This document shows positions 12,422 through 21,954 of a DNA stretch of 41,317 nucleotides, in pieces. The position numbers and the translations under genes were made by a program. Numbering within the stretch: position 1 is the stretch's first letter; every line of letters starts with the position of its first letter. The notes below the pieces were generated by a model. It did not search any database and was not told where the DNA came from. It was given only the letters and a program-made list of their open reading frames with translations. The stretch is taken from IMG/VR virus record IMGVR_UViG_3300023223_000591, positions 1 to 41,317 of that record. One strand, 5' to 3'. Source of the DNA: a virus.

Positions 12422-13979
12422 TTACCACGCAGAGCCCACAGCCGCCAAGTTTCATGCATCCGATAAGCTAGTCAGAGGCTTTCTAGGTCCGGTCGGTAAC
12501 GGTAAGTCAGTCACCTGCATCATGGAGATGTTACGCATAGCCTATGAGCAGTGGCCTAACAACAAGGGCGTGCGTAAGACTCGATGGGCAATCATCCGCA
12601 ATACCAATCCAGAGCTAAGAACAACAACACTCAATACCTGGAAGCAATGGATACCTGAATCCATTAGCCCGGTAGTCATGCACCCCATCATCACTACAAA
12701 GTTCATTCAAACGATCAAGAACGATGGCACTAGCATTGAGATGGAGGTGTACTTTCTAGCATTAGATAAGCCTGATGACGTCAAGAAGCTGCTCTCAATG
12801 GAGCTATCAGGGGTATTCATCAATGAAGCAAGGGAAATGCCCTATGTCATTGTAAAGGCTGCCAGAGAGCGCATAGGACGCTATCCAGCTGCTATCGATG
12901 GATACACAGCTACTGATAAGTACACGCCCCCTGAAGACATCTGCCGCCGTAAATGCCTGATCATGGACACCAACCCACCTGACACTGATCATTGGTGGTA
13001 CCAGTTGGCCGAGGAGGGTTGTTTAAAGAACTCAACCAACAAGCCATTAGCCATCAAGCAAGTAGCAGAAGTGTTTGATTTCTTTCGTGGACCGGCGCCA
13101 CTGATCAAGCAGGATGACGATACCTATCTGCCAAACCCTAAAGCTGAGAACATGGGTCACCTGCCTGGTGGTTATAAGTACTATCTGGATATGATCGCTG
13201 GTAATACTGAAGATCACATCAATGTACAGGTATTGGGTAACTACGGTGTAATCAAGGAAGGCAAGCTGGTTTATGAGCGCTATAACGATAGATTGCATTG
13301 TGCCGAGAAACACTTCCTACCTATTGAAGGGCTGGATATCTGCTTAGGGTGGGATTTTGGTCTAACTCCGGCGTGTATCATTGGTCAGATAACCGAGACC
13401 AGCCAAGTTAGGATCATCGCAGAGCTCACCAGTGAAGACATGCATGTAAGGCAATTCGCTCGGGATGTTGTTAAACCCTTTCTTCAAAACAAGTTTGGTA
13501 AGTTTCGTATCGGCTTTAGCTTTGCCGATCCAGCAGGCTCAAACAGGGGGGAGGGTGAGGGTAAGTCAGCGATAAAGATACTCAATGACGAGCACATAAT
13601 TAATGATGACGGTGATGTCATTGTGCCATTGGATATGGGATTCATTACAGAACCGGCACCCACTAACGACCCGACTAGGCGTCAAGATTCTGTCAACTCA
13701 TTCTTAATAAGATTGGTTGGCAGTGGTGAGCCTGGATTCATAATGGATAAGCGCTGTAAGATGCTGCGTAAAGGCTTTCAAGGTGGATACCACTACAAAC
13801 GCATACAGGCAGGAGGTGTTGAGGACAGATACCGCGATGTACCCAACAAGAACCAGTTCTCACACTCTCATGACGCACTACAATACCTATGCTTAGGATT
13901 CGCTGGTGGTTATGTCACACAATCGCATGATGAGTATGGCCAACATGAGGACGAGTACCGGGAGACCGGCTATTGGTAA
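12408..13979 (+). CDS. Terminase large subunit
   Basis: The 523-residue product is the packaging ATPase-nuclease. Walker A is GPVGNGKS at 27-34; the Walker B region is LSGVFINEARE; the RNase H-like nuclease has GWDFGLTPA, then SFADPAGSNR and the final HSHDALQYL, each supplying an acidic metal ligand. Both domains look intact and the length is normal. With the small subunit it recognises concatemeric DNA and drives it through the portal at 14284. The P22-like virion genes nearby suggest headful packaging, which would agree with a circularly permuted genome. Confidence 0.95.
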   Translation: MRQIDYHAEPTAAKFHASDKLVRGFLGPVGNGKSVTCIMEMLRIAYEQWPNNKGVRKTRWAIIRNTNPELRTTTLNTWKQWIPESISPVVMHPIITTKFIQTIKNDGTSIEMEVYFLALDKPDDVKKLLSMELSGVFINEAREMPYVIVKAARERIGRYPAAIDGYTATDKYTPPEDICRRKCLIMDTNPPDTDHWWYQLAEEGCLKNSTNKPLAIKQVAEVFDFFRGPAPLIKQDDDTYLPNPKAENMGHLPGGYKYYLDMIAGNTEDHINVQVLGNYGVIKEGKLVYERYNDRLHCAEKHFLPIEGLDICLGWDFGLTPACIIGQITETSQVRIIAELTSEDMHVRQFARDVVKPFLQNKFGKFRIGFSFADPAGSNRGEGEGKSAIKILNDEHIINDDGDVIVPLDMGFITEPAPTNDPTRRQDSVNSFLIRLVGSGEPGFIMDKRCKMLRKGFQGGYHYKRIQAGGVEDRYRDVPNKNQFSHSHDALQYLCLGFAGGYVTQSHDEYGQHEDEYRETGYW

Positions 13980-14000
13980 GCAGTATTGTTGTGCTATTAT
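13973..14000 (+). promoter_or_regulatory. Candidate late promoter
   Basis: TTGGTA (13973-13978), 16 bases, then an extended -10 TGC-TATTAT (13995-14000). It is in the gap between the terminase and the next gene. Confidence 0.3.
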
Positions 14001-14029
14001 TGGCCAAAAGCTGGCAACACTGAGAGATC

Positions 14030-14284
14030 ATGTACTTATTAAGCTTCGACAAGCCTGTCTATTCTGATGCTGAATTGACAAGGGAAGAAGATGGACCTTT
14101 CAAGGTTGCATCAACAACAGATCTGCCCAGTGGAATCTATTTTTCATCAACTGAGTACAAGGCAACGGCAGAAGATAACGAGGGGAATGTGGTGTGGAAA
14201 GCAACCTTTACTTATCCAACTCATGTAAAACCACCTCCTATAAAAAATGAAGTCTCTGTGGAAACCGGCGCGGTGTATGAATAA
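14030..14284 (+). CDS. Hypothetical beta-rich protein
   Basis: The 84-residue product is strand-rich (SFDKPVYSDAELTREEDGPF, VVWKATFTYPTHVKPPP). It overlaps the portal start (TAATG). A minor virion or assembly role is likely only from position. It has no clear ribosome site, only GAGAGAT. Confidence 0.6.
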   Translation: MYLLSFDKPVYSDAELTREEDGPFKVASTTDLPSGIYFSSTEYKATAEDNEGNVVWKATFTYPTHVKPPPIKNEVSVETGAVYE

Positions 14285-16350
14285 TGGCTGATGACATCAA
14301 AAAGCTAGTATCGTTTATCGGGCAACCTAATATTGCTGATGATATCCAAGACAGTGAGGACGGTGAAAACACGCTCAAGAAGTTAGCGCGCCAGGTTATC
14401 GAAGACTTTCAGCGTGATCAAGACTCTATGGTTGAGTGGTCGCAGCAAGTCGATGACGGTAAGCGCATTGCAGCTCAAGAGACGGCAGCCAAATCCCAGC
14501 CTTTCGAGGGCGCGAGCAACTTTAAATCCACAGGTATCATTGAAGCATCGATCACATTTGGTGACCGGGCAGCTACTGAGCTATTGCGCGGTCGTAACCT
14601 GGTTAAAGCTGATGTGATTGGCAGTGATCAGGAAGGCAACAAGAAGAAAGCAGCTGAGAATGTTGTTGAGTTCATGAACTGGCAGATCAACCACCAGATG
14701 CGGGGTTGGCGCAAGACTCAAGAAAAACTACTGTATGAAATCCCGGCAACCGGCGCAGTCTTTAAGAAAACATTCTTTGACTCAATTGAAGGGGTCAACA
14801 AATCAGAACTGATTCACTACCCTGACTTTGTAGTCAACCAAGCAACCACAACGATCGATGAGGCCACCTCATTCACTCACCCCATGGATTTCTCCGTCAA
14901 TGAAGTATTCGAACGCCAGGCTGCAGACTTGTGGCTTGATGTCGACTTGTACCCGGAGAATGCTGAAGGGGATGAAGGGTCCAACGAAGAGCAGCAAGTC
15001 ACTCATAACATTGATAACCCCGAAAAGTTCTTAGAGCAGAATTGTTTCTTTGATCTCGATGATGACGGATACCAAGAGCCCTACACAGTAACCGTGCACG
15101 AGCGAACCCAGCAGGTAGTTAGGATTGTCGCGCGTTTCGATGGAACGGGTATTTTTGTTAAGGATGGAGATGCGGTCAGGCGATTAGATCCCAGTGATAT
15201 CAACAATACTGAGCGGCTAAAGCTGGTTAGAATAGTGCCGATTCAAAACATCACGGCTTATGACTTCATACCGGCTACCGATGGCACGTTCTTAGGTATC
15301 GGTTACTATCACTTGCTTAGCTCATTGAGTAAGGCGCTCAATTCAACAACCAATCAACTCATGGATTCGGGCACACTCGCTAATTTGCAGGGTGGATTTT
15401 TGGCCAGAGGTTTCCGTAAACGCATGGGTAATATGCGGATGAAGCCAGGGCAATGGGAGTCTACCGACATCTCGGCCAATGAATTGCAAAGCGGGGTAAT
15501 GCCGCATTTGTTCAAAGAGCCATCACAAACCCTATTCGCATTAAACGAAAAGCTCGATGCACAGATCAAGAACTTGACAGTCAATACTGACCTGAAAGGA
15601 TTAATCTCGCCTAACGCACCGGCCACTACCACACTTGCACTGATCCAAGAAGCCACTCTCCCTCTGTCTGCGATCATGCAACGTATTATCATGAGTGAGA
15701 CAGAGGAGTTCAGAAAGCTCTTTATCCTTGATCAACGCTTCACTGATCCTGAATTGTACAGACGGGTATTGGATGACCCTAACGCAGACTTTCAGAGAGA
15801 CTTTGATTTAGCCAGCCTGGATATAGCACCCACTGCCAGCTCTGAAATGTCGTCAAGAATGCAGCGTATCCAGCGTGCTGAGACCATGACATTTAGGGCT
15901 CAAGAGATCGCGTTAACGGGCGGTGATGTAAGACCTATTTGGGAAGCCTGGTTTGATGCCATTGGTGCTGATGACCTACTAGGTCAAGTGTACCCAGATC
16001 CACAGCAGATGAACGAGGAGCAGCAAGCGCGAGCGCAGGCACAAGAAGAGCAGCAAAGACAGCAAGCACAACTATTAGCGATTGACATAGACCATAGAGA
16101 GCGTGACGTAGCTCGTAGAGAGCAAGAGACTCAAGCTAAGTTAGCAGCCGTACCATCAGATATACAAAAGACTGAATCTGAAACGGTTCTGAATTTAGAG
16201 AAAGCAGAGACCGAAGACGTAAAGAATAATGTCAATAAGTACACGACTCAGTTACAAGCAGTCAATTCTGCCATAGACAATACCATCAGAGAAAGAGAAC
16301 TCGACAATGCTGAAAGACTATCTAGAGAAACTCCAAGACCAACGCCGTAA
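14284..16350 (+). CDS. Portal protein, P22-like
   Basis: The 688-residue product fits the P22-type portal family in size and sequence. Typical parts include the N-terminal QPFEGASNFKSTGIIEASI, the wing DRAATELLRGRN region, YDFIPATDGTFLGIGYYHLL, and the core LISPNAPATTTLALIQEATL. The last 100 residues are a Gln/Arg-rich coiled coil (QQARAQAQEEQQRQQAQ), the equivalent of the P22 barrel. It forms the dodecameric DNA channel that binds terminase during packaging and the gp4-like protein (22301) afterwards. It overlaps the next gene by 44 bases. Confidence 0.93.
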   Translation: MADDIKKLVSFIGQPNIADDIQDSEDGENTLKKLARQVIEDFQRDQDSMVEWSQQVDDGKRIAAQETAAKSQPFEGASNFKSTGIIEASITFGDRAATELLRGRNLVKADVIGSDQEGNKKKAAENVVEFMNWQINHQMRGWRKTQEKLLYEIPATGAVFKKTFFDSIEGVNKSELIHYPDFVVNQATTTIDEATSFTHPMDFSVNEVFERQAADLWLDVDLYPENAEGDEGSNEEQQVTHNIDNPEKFLEQNCFFDLDDDGYQEPYTVTVHERTQQVVRIVARFDGTGIFVKDGDAVRRLDPSDINNTERLKLVRIVPIQNITAYDFIPATDGTFLGIGYYHLLSSLSKALNSTTNQLMDSGTLANLQGGFLARGFRKRMGNMRMKPGQWESTDISANELQSGVMPHLFKEPSQTLFALNEKLDAQIKNLTVNTDLKGLISPNAPATTTLALIQEATLPLSAIMQRIIMSETEEFRKLFILDQRFTDPELYRRVLDDPNADFQRDFDLASLDIAPTASSEMSSRMQRIQRAETMTFRAQEIALTGGDVRPIWEAWFDAIGADDLLGQVYPDPQQMNEEQQARAQAQEEQQRQQAQLLAIDIDHRERDVARREQETQAKLAAVPSDIQKTESETVLNLEKAETEDVKNNVNKYTTQLQAVNSAIDNTIRERELDNAERLSRETPRPTP

Positions 16351-16576
16351 CCATCCTATTACCCAAGCTGACTTTGATGCTTGGCGACAAAACATCATCA
16401 CGAAGCAATTCTTTGAAGATCTGGAATTGTTCCCCGTCGACCGTGCCAACGATATAACGGCAGATAATGCTAATACAGCAGGCCTACACGCAGCTAAACT
16501 TAATGGCGTGCAGGATACGTGTGAGTATTTTAGTGACTGGACCCCTGACTGTTTGGAGGGTAATGAGGATGAGTAA
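16307..16576 (+). CDS. Hypothetical protein in the head cluster
   Basis: The 89-residue product (RRNHPITQADFDAWRQNIIT..., FFEDLELFPVDRAND) resembles short proteins found next to portal genes in related phages. It begins inside the portal gene in another frame and ends overlapping the next start. Confidence 0.65.
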   Translation: MLKDYLEKLQDQRRNHPITQADFDAWRQNIITKQFFEDLELFPVDRANDITADNANTAGLHAAKLNGVQDTCEYFSDWTPDCLEGNEDE

Positions 16577-16865
16577 CTTTAAACAAAGATGGTTAAACGC
16601 TAAGGCTGTAAGTGAACAATTAAAAAATGATGAGTGGGAGTTTACATACAATCGTTTTACCCGAGGTTGCTGTAGAGCTGAGAGAAAGGGATTAAAACTA
16701 TGGGTAGGTAACGGTCCTTTTGGTTGTGAAATAGATAAGGAGGGGGCAAATTGTTTTGGCCTATTATTTAGACATTATGTATGGTGGTCTGCTGTCAGAA
16801 GAAAAACAAAAGAAGCCAATAAGACTCATAAGGTAAATATTATTGTTGAAGATATAACCGCATAG
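16569..16865 (+). CDS. Hypothetical basic protein
   Basis: The 98-residue product (MSNFKQRWLNAKAVSEQLKN...) is basic and rich in aromatics. I use the ATG at 16569, preceded by GGAGGGTAATGAGG; the longer frame lies inside the preceding gene. Codon use is more AT-rich than in the neighbouring head genes, so it may be an inserted gene (moron). Confidence 0.55.
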   Translation: MSNFKQRWLNAKAVSEQLKNDEWEFTYNRFTRGCCRAERKGLKLWVGNGPFGCEIDKEGANCFGLLFRHYVWWSAVRRKTKEANKTHKVNIIVEDITA

Positions 16866-16877
16866 AGGAAAACCAAG

Positions 16878-17222
16878 ATGCTACGACCAACGGGCTACTA
16901 TGTCCTAGTAAAGATGGAAGAAGTAAAGAACGAAGTTGAAGATGGCGCATTAGCAGGCTTTCAGCTAGCAAGTAAAGATCAACACACTCGTGAGCAATCG
17001 GGTCATGATGTCGGTGTATTAATCTCTCTCGGTCCTACTGCATATTGTGGATATCAAGGAGTCGAAGGGGAAACAGCAGAACAGCGCGCTGAATGCTGGG
17101 GTGTTACAGTCGGTAACAAAGTAGAGTTTAATCGTTACGATGGTAAAAAACCCAACCATCCAGACTTTCAGGACTATCGAGTTATACAAGACGGTATGAT
17201 CATTGGTGTAATAGAGGATTAA
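16878..17222 (+). CDS. GroES-like co-chaperonin
   Basis: The 114-residue product fits the Cpn10 fold: RPTGYYVLVKMEEV at the start, a loop containing a SGHDVGVLISLGP strand, GNKVEFNRYDGKK and the closing VIQDGMIIGVIED. The mobile loop (about 22-40) is longer and lacks the usual GGIVL, so binding to host GroEL may differ. Phage co-chaperonins assist coat protein folding; its place between portal and scaffold genes supports this. AGAGGAAAACCAAG precedes the start. Confidence 0.75.
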   Translation: MLRPTGYYVLVKMEEVKNEVEDGALAGFQLASKDQHTREQSGHDVGVLISLGPTAYCGYQGVEGETAEQRAECWGVTVGNKVEFNRYDGKKPNHPDFQDYRVIQDGMIIGVIED

Positions 17223-17226
17223 AGAC

Positions 17227-18018
17227 ATGGCAGAAGAACAAGAACAGATTCAAGAAGAAATCACCGAAGAGACAGCTGGTGACGAGATCCAGGAAGAGGT
17301 TGTCGAGGAAGTAAATCCTGATCACGAGCAGGCAATGCGTAATGGATGGCGACCAAAAGAGGAATGGAATGGTGATTCTGATGAATGGGTAAGCGCTAAA
17401 AAGTTCAATGAACGCGGGCAAATGATTGGTGACATCCGGCAATTAAAGCGACGCCTGGATTCGCAGGAAGAATCGTTTGGTAATAGATTAGATCATCACA
17501 AAAAGCTGCAAGAAGCACAGATGAAGGTTGCCATCTCGGATCTTGAATCACGGCGCGATGAAGCTATCGACTTGGCTGATCGGGAAAAAGCTAATTCTAT
17601 TCAAAGTCAGATTGATGATACTCGCGCACAAGCTGTTGAGCCCGCACCAGCGCCCGCACAAAACGGGCAGACTGTCCTTGATGAATGGAATGCCAATAAC
17701 TCTTGGGTAAACGAGAACACACCCAAAGCCGCTTTTGCAAAGATGATGTTTGTTCAACACTCTCAAAACAAATCAGTGGAAGATGCAATAACTGCGACAG
17801 AAGCCGATATAACCAAAGAGTACCCTGATGTGAACCCACGACGCGAACAAGCCTCAACGGTAGAGAGTGGGCGTTCTAAGCCTGGTGCCAGAGTAAGCTC
17901 CAAACTCAACTGGTCTCAGTTAACGGCAGACGAAGTTAAATGGTTTAATGTAATGCCAGGAACTTGGACAAAAGAAGAGTTTTTGCAAACCGTACAAGAT
18001 GAGAGGAGCGCCAAATGA
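17227..18018 (+). CDS. Scaffolding protein
   Basis: The 263-residue product is typical of phage scaffolds: a very acidic start (EEQEQIQEEITEET), a WRPKEEWNGDSDEWVSAKKF segment, a long coiled coil (about 70-140) and a charged C-terminus. It lies between portal and coat genes as expected. It would guide coat assembly and then leave the head. The start follows the upstream stop by four bases. Confidence 0.85.
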   Translation: MAEEQEQIQEEITEETAGDEIQEEVVEEVNPDHEQAMRNGWRPKEEWNGDSDEWVSAKKFNERGQMIGDIRQLKRRLDSQEESFGNRLDHHKKLQEAQMKVAISDLESRRDEAIDLADREKANSIQSQIDDTRAQAVEPAPAPAQNGQTVLDEWNANNSWVNENTPKAAFAKMMFVQHSQNKSVEDAITATEADITKEYPDVNPRREQASTVESGRSKPGARVSSKLNWSQLTADEVKWFNVMPGTWTKEEFLQTVQDERSAK

Positions 18019-18482
18019 GTCAACCTAAGCGTGGTCGACCAAGAGCGGATAAGACTGATTCGCAAATAGAAAACACCCGAGTTGAATTGCAGACAGACCG
18101 TATAGAAGAGGCTCACAGTCCCAATAGGCCGCCCCGTGTACCAATGAGCTCCACACTAAAGCTTAAGTTTGGTTCAGTTACTGATGATCCTAATTACCAT
18201 TTCAGGGTGTTTTCCGATCGTGACGGGCGCATTGAGCAGGCAAAACAAGCATGGTATGAGCACGTAAAAGACGGCAACGGCGACAATATCGTGCGTCATA
18301 GCGGCCCATATACTCAGTATTTGATGAAAATAAAGAAGAAATACTGGGATGCAGACCAATTATTGAAGCAAAAAAGCTTATCTGCTAAAATCCAGGAAGA
18401 GCAAAAGTTAGCCAATGATGAATACGTGCCCGATGGCCGCCATCATGTGCTACAGAAAGACGATTACGATCCGTTAGCATAA
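18015..18482 (+). CDS. Conserved structural or assembly protein
   Basis: The 155-residue product has a basic AT-hook-like start (KRGRPRADK) and a conserved block (YHFRVFSDRDGRIEQAKQAW, then SGPYTQYLMKIKKKYWDAD). It overlaps the scaffold stop (ATGA) and precedes the capsid genes, as in related podoviruses. Its exact job is unknown. Confidence 0.7.
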   Translation: MSQPKRGRPRADKTDSQIENTRVELQTDRIEEAHSPNRPPRVPMSSTLKLKFGSVTDDPNYHFRVFSDRDGRIEQAKQAWYEHVKDGNGDNIVRHSGPYTQYLMKIKKKYWDADQLLKQKSLSAKIQEEQKLANDEYVPDGRHHVLQKDDYDPLA

Positions 18483-18487
18483 GAAAG

Positions 18488-18546
18488 AGATTAGAGGCTT
18501 AGCCCTCAATCTCAGTCACCAGTCAAAGATTCTGGAAGTGATTGAG
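18488..18546 (+). promoter_or_regulatory. Two mutually exclusive hairpins before the capsid genes
   Basis: Hairpin 1 joins 18488-18497 to 18504-18512 (nine pairs, one bulged A, loop CTTAGC). Hairpin 2 joins CTCAATC (18505-18511) to GATTGAG (18540-18546) and stacks a CCAG/CTGG hairpin inside. The shared CTCAATC allows only one at a time. No T run follows, so processing or RNA stability control is as likely as attenuation. The rest of the gap to 18614 has an ATGTT-TTT-AACAT hairpin just before the ribosome site. Confidence 0.45.
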
Positions 18547-18614
18547 AATGTGAACTGTATTTCCATTTTGGAAGTATGGTTAATCATGTTTTTAACATTT
18601 TCAGGAGTCAAATC

Positions 18615-19163
18615 ATGGCTGGTTTTAATTACGTAAAATCACAAACAGGCGGGGGGACTACGGGGCATGTTTTTACATATGCCGTCGATGCTGCCCACGC
18701 CACCTTACTAGCACCAGGGGATGCCGTTGTCATTACAGGTGATGGCGATGCTTTTGGTGTATCAGAAGTCGATACTGGTAATACCGCTACAGCAAATACT
18801 GGTGTTCTTGAGTCGGTAAAAGTCAATCCAAATACCTTAAATCAAACCGGGCTAGCTGCATCCACACTGGGTGAAGTTAGAGTTCGCATTGATCAATTTG
18901 CTTTGTATGAGATTGATGCAGACGCGACTTATAACGCCGCTAGTGTTGGTTTGAATACAGGTATTAACGTCACTACCGCCACATCAACAGGCACTGTTGC
19001 AATATCCAATATGACAGCGGATTTTGCCACGGTTGCCACCACGCAGACACTACCTTACCGAGTTGTTGCTCTTTTAGAAGACACAGCTGGCGTTCTTGGT
19101 AATCGTGTTCTACTTCGCCCTAACGCAAGCACCGCCTCTGATGGCGCGGCTGGCATCGCTTAA
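18615..19163 (+). CDS. Head decoration-type structural protein
   Basis: The 183-residue product is Ala/Thr/Gly-rich and strand-rich with almost no cysteine or charged helices. It precedes the coat gene directly, the usual place for decoration or head-stabilising proteins. The start at 18615 is set by CAGGAG; a frame from 18576 has no such site. Confidence 0.7.
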   Translation: MAGFNYVKSQTGGGTTGHVFTYAVDAAHATLLAPGDAVVITGDGDAFGVSEVDTGNTATANTGVLESVKVNPNTLNQTGLAASTLGEVRVRIDQFALYEIDADATYNAASVGLNTGINVTTATSTGTVAISNMTADFATVATTQTLPYRVVALLEDTAGVLGNRVLLRPNASTASDGAAGIA

Positions 19164-19175
19164 TAGGAGGCTATC

Positions 19176-20096
19176 ATGGCTGGTTTAATCACAACAGGCA
19201 GTATACCCCGCCTATTAGAAGAGGGTTTAAACAAGATCTTTGGTGCGACGTATGAAGAGCATGCCAAAGAGTTTGATAAGATTTTCGACACGTTCGATTC
19301 TGGTAAAAACTTTGAAACCGATGCGCAGTTGGAAGGTTTGGGGCTAGCTCCTGAGAAAGACGAAGGCGACGAGATCAATTTCGACAGTTTTCGCCAAGGC
19401 TTTACCCCAACGTATCAACACCTCACCTATGCAAAGGGATTTATTGTCAGTAAAGAGGCATTGGCCGATGAACTTTACGGACAGCTACAAAATAAAACCC
19501 GTCGTTTAGCCTTTTCGATGAGTCAAACCAAGGAAGTTGTTGCGGCTAACATATTGAATCGAGGCTTTAACAGCTCGTTTACTCAGCTTAATGGTGACGG
19601 CATAGAGTTGTTTTCCACTGTTAATGAGAACGGTCCTTCTGGCGGGACATTCAGTAATAAGCTAGCCGTTGATGCTGATTTGTCAGAAGCTTCATTGGAA
19701 GATCTGTTAATTATCATCGGTCAAGCCACTGATCCGCGCGACTTACAAATTGCATTACAGGGTATACGCATGATCATACCTGTGTCATTGCAGTTTGAAG
19801 CTCAGCGCATCCTTGGCTCGGTACTTCAGAACGATACCAGTAACAATGCAACCAACGCAGTGCGTGATATGAATGCTCTGCGCGATGGCTTCACTGTTAA
19901 CCATTATCTGACTGACAACGATGCCTGGTTTATTAAGACTAACTCGCCTGATGGTATGAAGTATTTCACCCGTCAATCAGTTGAGTTTGGTCAAGATAAC
20001 GCGTTTACCTCGGGTAATGCACGAATGAAAGCTGATGAACGCTACTCATTTGGTTATTCAGATAAACGTGGAATGTATGCATCAGCCGGAGCATGA
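19176..20096 (+). CDS. Major capsid protein
   Basis: The 306-residue product fits the HK97-fold coat of the Mu gpT-like group: FGATYEEHAKEFDKIFDT near the N-terminus, a GFTPTYQHLTYAKGFIVSKE strand, the spine helix RLAFSMSQTKEVVAANILN, and the A-domain RMIIPVSLQFEAQRIL. No N-terminal delta domain is present. An AGGAGG site precedes the ATG. It is the main shell protein, built on the scaffold encoded upstream. Confidence 0.9.
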   Translation: MAGLITTGSIPRLLEEGLNKIFGATYEEHAKEFDKIFDTFDSGKNFETDAQLEGLGLAPEKDEGDEINFDSFRQGFTPTYQHLTYAKGFIVSKEALADELYGQLQNKTRRLAFSMSQTKEVVAANILNRGFNSSFTQLNGDGIELFSTVNENGPSGGTFSNKLAVDADLSEASLEDLLIIIGQATDPRDLQIALQGIRMIIPVSLQFEAQRILGSVLQNDTSNNATNAVRDMNALRDGFTVNHYLTDNDAWFIKTNSPDGMKYFTRQSVEFGQDNAFTSGNARMKADERYSFGYSDKRGMYASAGA

Positions 20097-20194
20097 CGTG
20101 GATAAAACCATGTAAAGCAATGACCATGGATGGTCTAAACGAACTATGACTATTTTCTTTTTACAAGACCGCACAGCGGTTCATAGGAACAAAA

Positions 20195-21154
20195 ATGACT
20201 ATTAGTAATTTCCCCAACGGTTTTTTAAATGGCGTCACAATCCGTGGTGTGCCATTGCAACAAACACAGCCCGGTGAGGTATTTTGGGTCAATAACAGTG
20301 GTGTATTGGCAAAAGGCGGCGTGGGTGGATCCGATGGAAACACCGGTACGTATACCAAGCCCTTTGCTACTATCGACAAAGGCATTTCCTCATGCACGGC
20401 CTCTCGTGGTGACATTGTATTGGTCATGCCTGGGCATGCTGAGACGATCTCTACAGCGACGGCCTTGGCCGCAGATGTTGCCGGTGTAGCCGTTGTTGGA
20501 CTGGGCTCAGGCACATTACGGCCGACTCTCACGCTAGGAACAGCAACCACCGCCACTATTGCGGTAAGCGCGGCTAACTTTACATTCAAGAACATCATAT
20601 TCACTGCCAATTTTGCTGATATCGCAGAGCTATTCACACCTACTGCGGTGGATTTTCATGCTGAGGATTGTGACTTTAATGCAGCGGGCGCGGACTTGAA
20701 TTTTGTTGAAATTGTTGATACTGGCACCACTGATAACGAGGTTGATGGGATCTCATTCCTGCGCTGTTCTTGGATTGAACCTGATTTAGTGACTACTTCG
20801 CTATTAAATGTCGATGCTGATATTGATAAGTTGAGTATTGTTGATTGCTATTTCAATTTAGGTGTCAACACCAGTGACTTACCTATTCTTGCTGTCGTAG
20901 CAACGGGTAAAGATCTAACGAATGTTGTAATCACGGGCAATCAGTGTATTCGTCTTAATGATGCCAACCCGCTTTTAATCACCGCAGATACAACTACTGC
21001 AAATACAGGCATTATTGCTGATAACTTCGTCAGACACTTAGACACAGCTGCCGAACTGCTTGTGACGGCTGCCACAAATATCGGCTTCTTTGATAATAAG
21101 GCCACAGCGGCGGTCGATGCGTCCGGTTTCCTATTGCCAGCCGCTGATAGTTAA
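20195..21154 (+). CDS. Beta-helix structural protein
   Basis: The 319-residue product starts with GEVFWVNNSGVLAKGGVGGS and TKPFATIDKGISSCTASRGD, then DIVLVMPGHAET, a pattern I know from predicted right-handed beta-helix virion proteins. Repeated short strands (NFTFKNIIFTANF, NVVITGNQCIRL) continue to the end. It lies just after the coat gene, so a head fibre or decoration role is likely. Catalysis is not evident. The preceding 98-bp gap holds two small hairpins. Confidence 0.7.
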   Translation: MTISNFPNGFLNGVTIRGVPLQQTQPGEVFWVNNSGVLAKGGVGGSDGNTGTYTKPFATIDKGISSCTASRGDIVLVMPGHAETISTATALAADVAGVAVVGLGSGTLRPTLTLGTATTATIAVSAANFTFKNIIFTANFADIAELFTPTAVDFHAEDCDFNAAGADLNFVEIVDTGTTDNEVDGISFLRCSWIEPDLVTTSLLNVDADIDKLSIVDCYFNLGVNTSDLPILAVVATGKDLTNVVITGNQCIRLNDANPLLITADTTTANTGIIADNFVRHLDTAAELLVTAATNIGFFDNKATAAVDASGFLLPAADS

Positions 21155-21163
21155 GGAGTTGAT

Positions 21164-21457
21164 ATGTCCAGGCATACCGTTACTTTTGCAGGTGGCACGA
21201 CAAAGAACTTTGTAGCCGATTCGCGCCGTGGTGCCGAGTACAATGCGACGATCCAGAACTTAACGGATCAGACCATTACTATCACGGTGACGAACGAGGA
21301 TATACAAAGCTCGTCACCCACCTTTGATACCCCGGCACAAGGCGCTTTAGCCATTACAGCTGGGTCTGTTGATACGCTGAACGAACCCTATGACGGCTGG
21401 TTATTGACGGCAGGTGGGGCGGCAACAGGAACGGTTAATATCACAGAAGCCGGATAA
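21164..21457 (+). CDS. Small beta-rich structural protein
   Basis: The 97-residue product (HTVTFAGGTTKNFVADSRRG..., TITVTNEDIQ) is all beta with a GGAATGTVNI end, like a small head or neck ornament. AAGGAG precedes the start. Confidence 0.6.
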   Translation: MSRHTVTFAGGTTKNFVADSRRGAEYNATIQNLTDQTITITVTNEDIQSSSPTFDTPAQGALAITAGSVDTLNEPYDGWLLTAGGAATGTVNITEAG

Positions 21458-21460
21458 ACG

Positions 21461-21943
21461 ATGACAAAACAGCATATTAATGCCGGTCTAGCAGAAACAG
21501 TGAAGAGGTTGCCTGTTAATGTTGGTGAGACTGTTATGGTTAACCCGGAAAATGTCAATATTATCACCGCTGGCAGCTTTGTACCTATAGGTGGCACCAG
21601 TTGGGTATCAGGGACCCTAAACGAATATACTAGCAATACAGCCGGTCGAATGATCTACACAGGACGTTTTCGCAGGAGTATTCAGGTTATAGCCACAGCG
21701 ACGGTGGAAAAAGTCGGAGGAGGCGCTGACTTATCTCAATTAGCTATCGCTATAAATAATATCGAACGCACAAAAACAGTCTCAGGGACAAAAAACAAGG
21801 ACCCTACCGCATTAACTAGCGTGGGTGTATTTCAACTTACTGAAGGCGAATCTATCCAGGTATTTGTGGCAAACATGGATACCACAGCAAATGTATTGGT
21901 ATCAACGGCTAATCTATCGGTTACCATTGGTTCCATCATATAA
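21461..21943 (+). CDS. Jelly-roll-like structural protein
   Basis: The 160-residue product contains GRMIYTGRFRRSIQVIATATV, then LSQLAIAINN and GVFQLTEGESIQVFVANMD, the strand order of small jelly-roll (C1q/TNF-like) trimer domains used in phage heads and fibres. It starts four bases after the previous stop. Confidence 0.6.
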   Translation: MTKQHINAGLAETVKRLPVNVGETVMVNPENVNIITAGSFVPIGGTSWVSGTLNEYTSNTAGRMIYTGRFRRSIQVIATATVEKVGGGADLSQLAIAINNIERTKTVSGTKNKDPTALTSVGVFQLTEGESIQVFVANMDTTANVLVSTANLSVTIGSII

Positions 21944-21954
21944 GGATCACAGTA

